A DNA stretch of 64,000 nucleotides from the NCBI GenBank assembly GCA_037903355.1, contig JBAJFE010000034.1, forward strand, positions 682,001 to 746,000, written 5' to 3'. This document shows, one piece after another, positions 61,809 to 64,000 of this stretch. Every line of letters starts with the position of its first letter. Position 1 is the stretch's first letter. The notes beneath the pieces are model-generated. The model ran no database searches and was not told where the DNA came from. It saw nothing but the letters and a program-made list of their open reading frames with translations. This stretch comes from Trichuris trichiura. Its lineage: Eukaryota > Nematoda > Enoplea > Trichinellida > Trichuridae. The position numbers and the translations under genes are program-made.

Positions 61809-64000
61809 AATTGTTTACCAATTGAGCAGTTGACGGCATGCTGTGCAGTTGAGTGAGTTCGTTACTATACTTTGATCAGTTTGGTTTACACTGTGTTTTA
61901 TTTAATGGCCTATTTCCCAAATCAAGGCATTTAAATTTGCGTATTCCTCTGCTCTCTGTCAGTGATGATTTGTGTTCCAAATTTGCCATAGTGGCATCCA
62001 GCGAAAGGGCACTAGTGGGATATGTTGAACGATGGCAACCTTGAGCATTAAGCGTTCATAAAGTATGAGTAAACGTTTTAAGTAACTCGTTTCTGTGACT
62101 TCTGAGAGCTACGTTGCGTGGTAATGGCAATAGGCGTTATCTTGAAGAAGTAAAAAAGTTTCAGAAACCCGTCTGTGCAATAGATGCTTTTGTAGTTCCA
62201 TGGAAGCATTGTGCAAGATTTTTTTGCTATCGCAAAACCTGTCAAGTGTGCATCTTTTCTTAGGAAATAACGACGGGGTGTTTAGGTTTGAGATTTACGC
62301 GCGTTTGCAGAGTCGATCTAGACGCTTGAAAATAACGTCCTTGTTTCATGAATAGTTTTGTGGTTTTCTTCTTTTTTATGCTTTCTGTTCCTTTGGAAAT
62401 AGAATTTGCGTGAACGAAACCTGACTAAAGCTTTTTATGGGTGTGAAACAGACTCATCATCACGCCCACCCAGCGAAAGCAAAGCGCTTGCGCAATACCT
62501 GAGATTTTGAAAGAGCAGCTTAGCAGTTTGACTAACTTAGAATACACACCTACAACTTGAAACTTGAAAGAAACGTAGAAGTGTTGTTCTGAGTTGTTTC
62601 TACTAGCAGTCTGTGTCCCCGAAAAAGTATGTCGTGTGATAGCAGAAGGGCGTAACATTAGTTTACAAACTGGCATTTTAATTCACTTAAAGAAGAAGGA
62701 GACAGCATCAGCAGCTTGCAATGAGTTCACTGTTGATGTTGCAGAATTACTACGCATGTGTACTAACAGCATCGAATAACAAGCCTGAAAGCAAAACAGG
62801 GCGATTTCGAAAGCCCAGTTTTTTTTTCTGTTGCAAGACTAAAACTGCTTCGCGTCTGGTTCAAGCGGTATTTGCTACTCACTATCATCATGTCGTTGAA
62901 GATTTACCGAGCGAATTTTGAAAATTCTGAAGCAGTTTGGTGTCCCTCACTAACAAGCAATTCAATCGCCTATTGATTAGTGTTTGTTCCCTAACAATGA
63001 AACAGATTTAGAAAGAAAGCAAAAAAAGAAACAGCCGCCGTTGTCAAGAAATAGATATCAAACGTTGTGAGACTGTTACAAAGATCTCAGCTGTAAATTT
63101 TTTAATTAAAATTTCATTTTTTATTTCAGTGTTTTCTAGTTTTTTAAGGCATTATACGGCACGCCGATTTTCAAAAGGAAAATTTTACGAGTTTACTAAT
63201 AATTTATTCCGTCTGAAATTAACATTTTACTCATAAGTTCCTTTGAGCGACAATTCCTCGTAAGGATGTACGGCGGTAAAAAAAAGAAAAAATCAGTTTT
63301 GCAAAAAGCGTAGCACAAACTAAAAAACTAATTTAAACCAGTAGATAGTTAAATTTATATACATGAGCAAACTTATTGATTTGAACAAATCGTTGTGGTC
63401 TGATAGCTGAGAGGAAAAAATTACCTTCGCTGACCTGCATTCAAAAAATCTGAATGACTATGACAAGCATCAGTATGCAAATTATTACAGTTATACACGA
63501 TACAGTTGCAAAGCGTGCATTGTATCAAGGCGGTGGGAGATAGTACACGTAGAAGTGGGAATAAGTAATTCACTCGTAGGTGTAAAGCAGTTAAATTCCC
63601 CGAAGATGAGTGATGCTGTTTAAGGCGCATTGCCGGTTGTAAAATACAAGGAATGATGAAGCTGAATAGCCCTGCTTGTAAGATTCACGCTTGGGTGACA
63701 AAAGCTAGAAATTATGAGCATATTCAATTCTGTTCGCTAGTCAGCCGTTTGGTACTTCTCAATGCCACTGTTCAGCGAGCTGTTACGCGGCGTCAATACT
63801 TTAGGAAATACATTATTTGTTACCAGGAAAACAAACAGCAGGCAGAACTTTTCTGGCGAAAAACAAACACGAAGAAGACGCCAACAGAGATAGTCATCTG
63901 GCAAAAGTATTCGGCTTCAGTCGGCTAGAGGCAGTGGGTAACAAGGAAACAACTTTTCTGCTTCAAAAGTAAGTGCTAAGAGACCAAGTTGTCTTCTTTT
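61809..64000. other. Unassigned right-hand end
   Basis: Several short ORFs exist (for example 63653-63928 on the plus strand), but none shows a domain or a supported splice partner. No transposon ends were seen. The stretch may be intergenic or contain UTRs. Confidence 0.5.

Noticed and set aside
63653..63928. 91-codon plus-strand ORF near the right edge
   Set aside because: No domain or intron support; could be chance, and the window ends too soon to judge.

Overview
This window is nuclear DNA of an invertebrate animal, most likely a nematode. Its genes are split into many small exons by GT-AG introns, often only 47-60 bp long with T-rich TTTTAG or TTTCAG acceptors. It is AT-rich and scattered with DNA-transposon remnants. 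The assignment to nematodes, and the idea that spliced leaders are used, are inferences from intron style and not proven. I assembled gene models by joining open exons whose splice phases agree and whose translations align with families I know. Exon coordinates are my own reading.

Layout. (1) 1-1604, minus: 5' part of a kinesin-13 (KIF2/MCAK type) gene that runs off the left edge. (2) 4211-6922, plus: complete TIPIN (Tof1-Timeless partner, Swi3 domain) gene with a hAT-type MITE in its fourth intron. (3) 8932-20566, plus, and 33640-22565, minus: two complete K-Cl cotransporter (SLC12/KCC) genes in tail-to-tail orientation. Each has 16 exons with introns at the same codon positions, so this is an inverted duplication that has since diverged. 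(4) 33641-40154: gene-poor, repeat-bearing stretch. (5) 40155-41146, minus: three-exon gene for a 290-residue single-pass membrane protein I do not recognise. (6) about 41570-43248, minus: partly assembled gene with a possible HORMA-like N-terminal region. (7) 44018-61259, plus: complete 31-exon DOCK6/7/8-type (zizimin-related DOCK-C) Rac/Cdc42 exchange factor gene of 2076 codons. Its introns carry a pogo/Tigger-like transposon and several nested coding-looking segments. (8) 61581-61808, plus: a possible small gene close behind it, then unassigned DNA to 64000.

The most interesting points follow. A dispersed repeat family carries a compact hammerhead-ribozyme-like core. One copy sits inside a near-perfect palindrome with 195-bp arms, flanked by a 14-bp target duplication with an A-rich tail. 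The two KCC paralogues have complementary substitutions: gene A has Glu at the position of a regulatory phospho-Thr, while gene B has Phe at the K+-coordinating Tyr. A GC-AG intron lies in the DOCK gene. Several nested, mostly opposite-strand, coding-looking segments lie inside DOCK and KCC introns.

The genes do not form one pathway. Kinesin-13 acts in microtubule depolymerisation, TIPIN in replication-fork protection, KCC in chloride and volume homeostasis, and DOCK in actin and polarity signalling.
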